From Anaeroplasmataceae bacterium (lineage in GTDB: Bacteria; Bacillota_I; Bacilli_A; Acholeplasmatales; Anaeroplasmataceae), in contig JAIEEQ010000052.1 in the NCBI GenBank assembly GCA_029067355.1, positions 1 through 32,163 of the forward strand: 32,163 nt of DNA, given 5' to 3'. The position numbers and the translations under genes were made by a program. The notes under the pieces are model-generated. The model did no database searches. It worked only from the letters and a program-made list of their open reading frames with translations, and was not told where the DNA came from. Positions 30,830-32,163 of the stretch are shown here, piece after piece (the stretch's first letter is position 1; each line of letters begins with the position of its first letter).

Positions 30830-32095
30830 ATGTCAGAAATAGTAAATAAAGGTAGTGGAAGTTCAGAGGCATCTTCATTTAATGGATCTATTGTTATTTA
30901 TCAGCATGGAATCGGTGGAAGCGAAGATGACTTATATGAGACTATTAGAAGACTTGTGCAATCTAATACATTTAGAAATCAGGCATATTTAGATGATTTT
31001 GTGAATATGAACGATTTTAATGTAAGCACAAAAAAATTCAATTCTAATAGTGAAAAAGAAAAAGCAGAAAATATTTTGGATGAAATTGTTAGAAGAATTG
31101 AAGAAACGCCTACTAAAAATATTCATTTTAGAACTAGATTAGGTGGATTTAGATGTTATGACTCTATTGATAATCAAGTCGAAAAACTAATCTATATTAT
31201 TAAGTATCTTGTGGATGTTAAGAAGGTTAATAAGAAGATTGTTTTGGTTGGCCATTCTCAGGGTGGATTGGTTAATATCAAAACCGCTATTGCGTTAGAA
31301 GGTTATATTGACCAATTAATATCTATATCAACACCTTATGACCCAGTTGATATGGGAGCATCATTGCTTACCCTTTATAACATTGCTAAATTTTTTAACA
31401 TCCCAGGAGTAGAAAAAATATTGACTCAAAGTGATGTAGATATGGATGATCCAAATCAACAAGCGTTGATAAAAGAAATTAAAACTGGAGCTGAGGTTTT
31501 AACCAATCGTAATTATTTCAAGAAGATTCATGAAGATTGGAAAAATGCTAAAAATAAACCAAAACTCCATGTAATAAGTGGAACGGCTGGTACTTATAGG
31601 AAGTCAATAGTTGTTCCTTCTTCAGGACTTGGTTCATCACTCTCACCATCATATGGAACGGATTTAGAACTTACAGTTAAATATCTGAAAACCCCATTTG
31701 ATGGAATTGTTATGACAAGTGAACAGTACAATATAGAATATGACACATATCATCCTTTATGTGATATATCATTGCCATGCATTAAAAATGGAACCTACAA
31801 ATTCAAAAGTTATTGTGGTGAGTGCTATCTTGGATGTCCGCTATCTAGTTTTGATTTGGAAGACACAGTGATAGATGCTTTCTTTACTGGATTATCTAAT
31901 TGGATTAAAGGAAAGGGATTCCAAATTGATGCTAAAGCAGATGATTTAACAAGAGCATTAGTGGCTGGTATGAACAGAAGTGAATATAGTGGAAATTATA
32001 CTAATGTATATAGAATTCTTAAAAATTCACATAGTCATATGTGGTTAAGATACAATGAAACTGCTTTGTATTGTGTTAGAAGCCATATAGAATAA
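30830..32095 (+). CDS. Lipase-like alpha/beta hydrolase without signal peptide
   Basis: This encodes 421 residues from ATG 30830 (AAGGG six bases upstream); ATG 30776 is possible but has no good ribosome binding site and adds a basic 18-residue segment. IVIYQHGIGGSEDDLYETI is the oxyanion region. VLVGHSQGGLVN carries the nucleophile Ser143. ISTPYDPVDMGASL is typical of PGAP1-like and bacterial lipases. KTPFDGIVMTSEQ has the probable acid Asp291, and NSHSHMWLRYNE near the end gives the His (401 or 403). A Cys cluster (CGECYLGCP) lies between. There is no signal peptide or membrane span, so it either acts inside the cell or leaves by a non-Sec route. The downstream end of the window cuts the locus soon after its stop. 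Confidence 0.78.
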   Translation: MSEIVNKGSGSSEASSFNGSIVIYQHGIGGSEDDLYETIRRLVQSNTFRNQAYLDDFVNMNDFNVSTKKFNSNSEKEKAENILDEIVRRIEETPTKNIHFRTRLGGFRCYDSIDNQVEKLIYIIKYLVDVKKVNKKIVLVGHSQGGLVNIKTAIALEGYIDQLISISTPYDPVDMGASLLTLYNIAKFFNIPGVEKILTQSDVDMDDPNQQALIKEIKTGAEVLTNRNYFKKIHEDWKNAKNKPKLHVISGTAGTYRKSIVVPSSGLGSSLSPSYGTDLELTVKYLKTPFDGIVMTSEQYNIEYDTYHPLCDISLPCIKNGTYKFKSYCGECYLGCPLSSFDLEDTVIDAFFTGLSNWIKGKGFQIDAKADDLTRALVAGMNRSEYSGNYTNVYRILKNSHSHMWLRYNETALYCVRSHIE

Positions 32096-32163
32096 TGAAA
32101 GTAGACAACACATTTAAAAGATTTATTCCTAATGCTTAGTATTACCAGTTCATGATTTTAAAT

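Noticed and set aside
32095-32139. 14-codon frame starting in the TAATG at the lipase stop
   Set aside because: It is too short and ends at once; it could be a broken next gene, but the window stops before this can be judged.
1-32163. CRISPR arrays, rRNA genes, large riboswitches
   Set aside because: I saw no regularly spaced direct repeats, no rRNA sequence and no recognisable riboswitch core in any intergenic gap.

Overview
The window is AT-rich DNA from a low-GC Gram-positive bacterium. TGA is used as a stop (for example at 4210-4212 and 5606-5608) and Trp is TGG, so this is the standard bacterial code and not a mycoplasma code. The exonuclease VII/recN block, the spoIVB sporulation protease, the glycogen genes and the diacylglycerol-glucosyltransferase-type gene point to an Erysipelotrichia/Bacilli-like, probably spore-forming-lineage Firmicute. 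The exact taxon is inferred, not shown.

Layout. 1-5608: the 3' part of a giant surface protein (Ig-like ectodomains, one membrane span, coiled-coil cytoplasmic tail with 53-residue repeats), then a small coiled-coil protein and a 370-residue coiled-coil protein whose N-terminus resembles the tail of the giant protein. 5812-6928: a small alpha/beta hydrolase and a rubrerythrin-like helical protein. 7016-7276: a fragment of an IS1182-type transposase. 7393-11294: a TetR-regulated ABC-2 exporter (regulator, ATPase, two permeases) with a clear promoter and a palindromic operator. 11295-11577: a gene-free stretch that may hold a decayed gene. 11617-15929: the operon nusB-xseA-xseB-tlyA-recN. 15947-20682: a HAD phosphatase (minus), spoIVB, a 60-residue membrane protein (minus), dinB and a DEAD-box helicase with an unusual DEMD motif. 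20720-23439: a minus-strand glgA-glgC operon with its promoter. 23482-27280: a membrane-anchored thioredoxin-fold protein, argS and a GT4 glycosyltransferase.

A tRNA-Leu(CAA) at 27300-27384 marks the change from housekeeping genes to an accessory region that runs to the window end. That region holds a truncated IS3-type transposase with one recognisable end, an unknown gene at the broken IS junction, a small hydrophobic-peptide gene broken (or switched) at a run of seven A, a sigma-factor-like regulator whose ribosome binding site lies in a predicted hairpin, and a two-gene unit driven by a perfect consensus promoter: a lipoprotein followed by a lipase-like hydrolase without a signal peptide.

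Candidates for undescribed biology, in order: the lipoprotein/lipase pair, the surface-protein/coiled-coil three-gene locus, the sigma-like regulator with its structured leader, and the A7 frameshifted small gene. All functional links among these are inference from sequence context.
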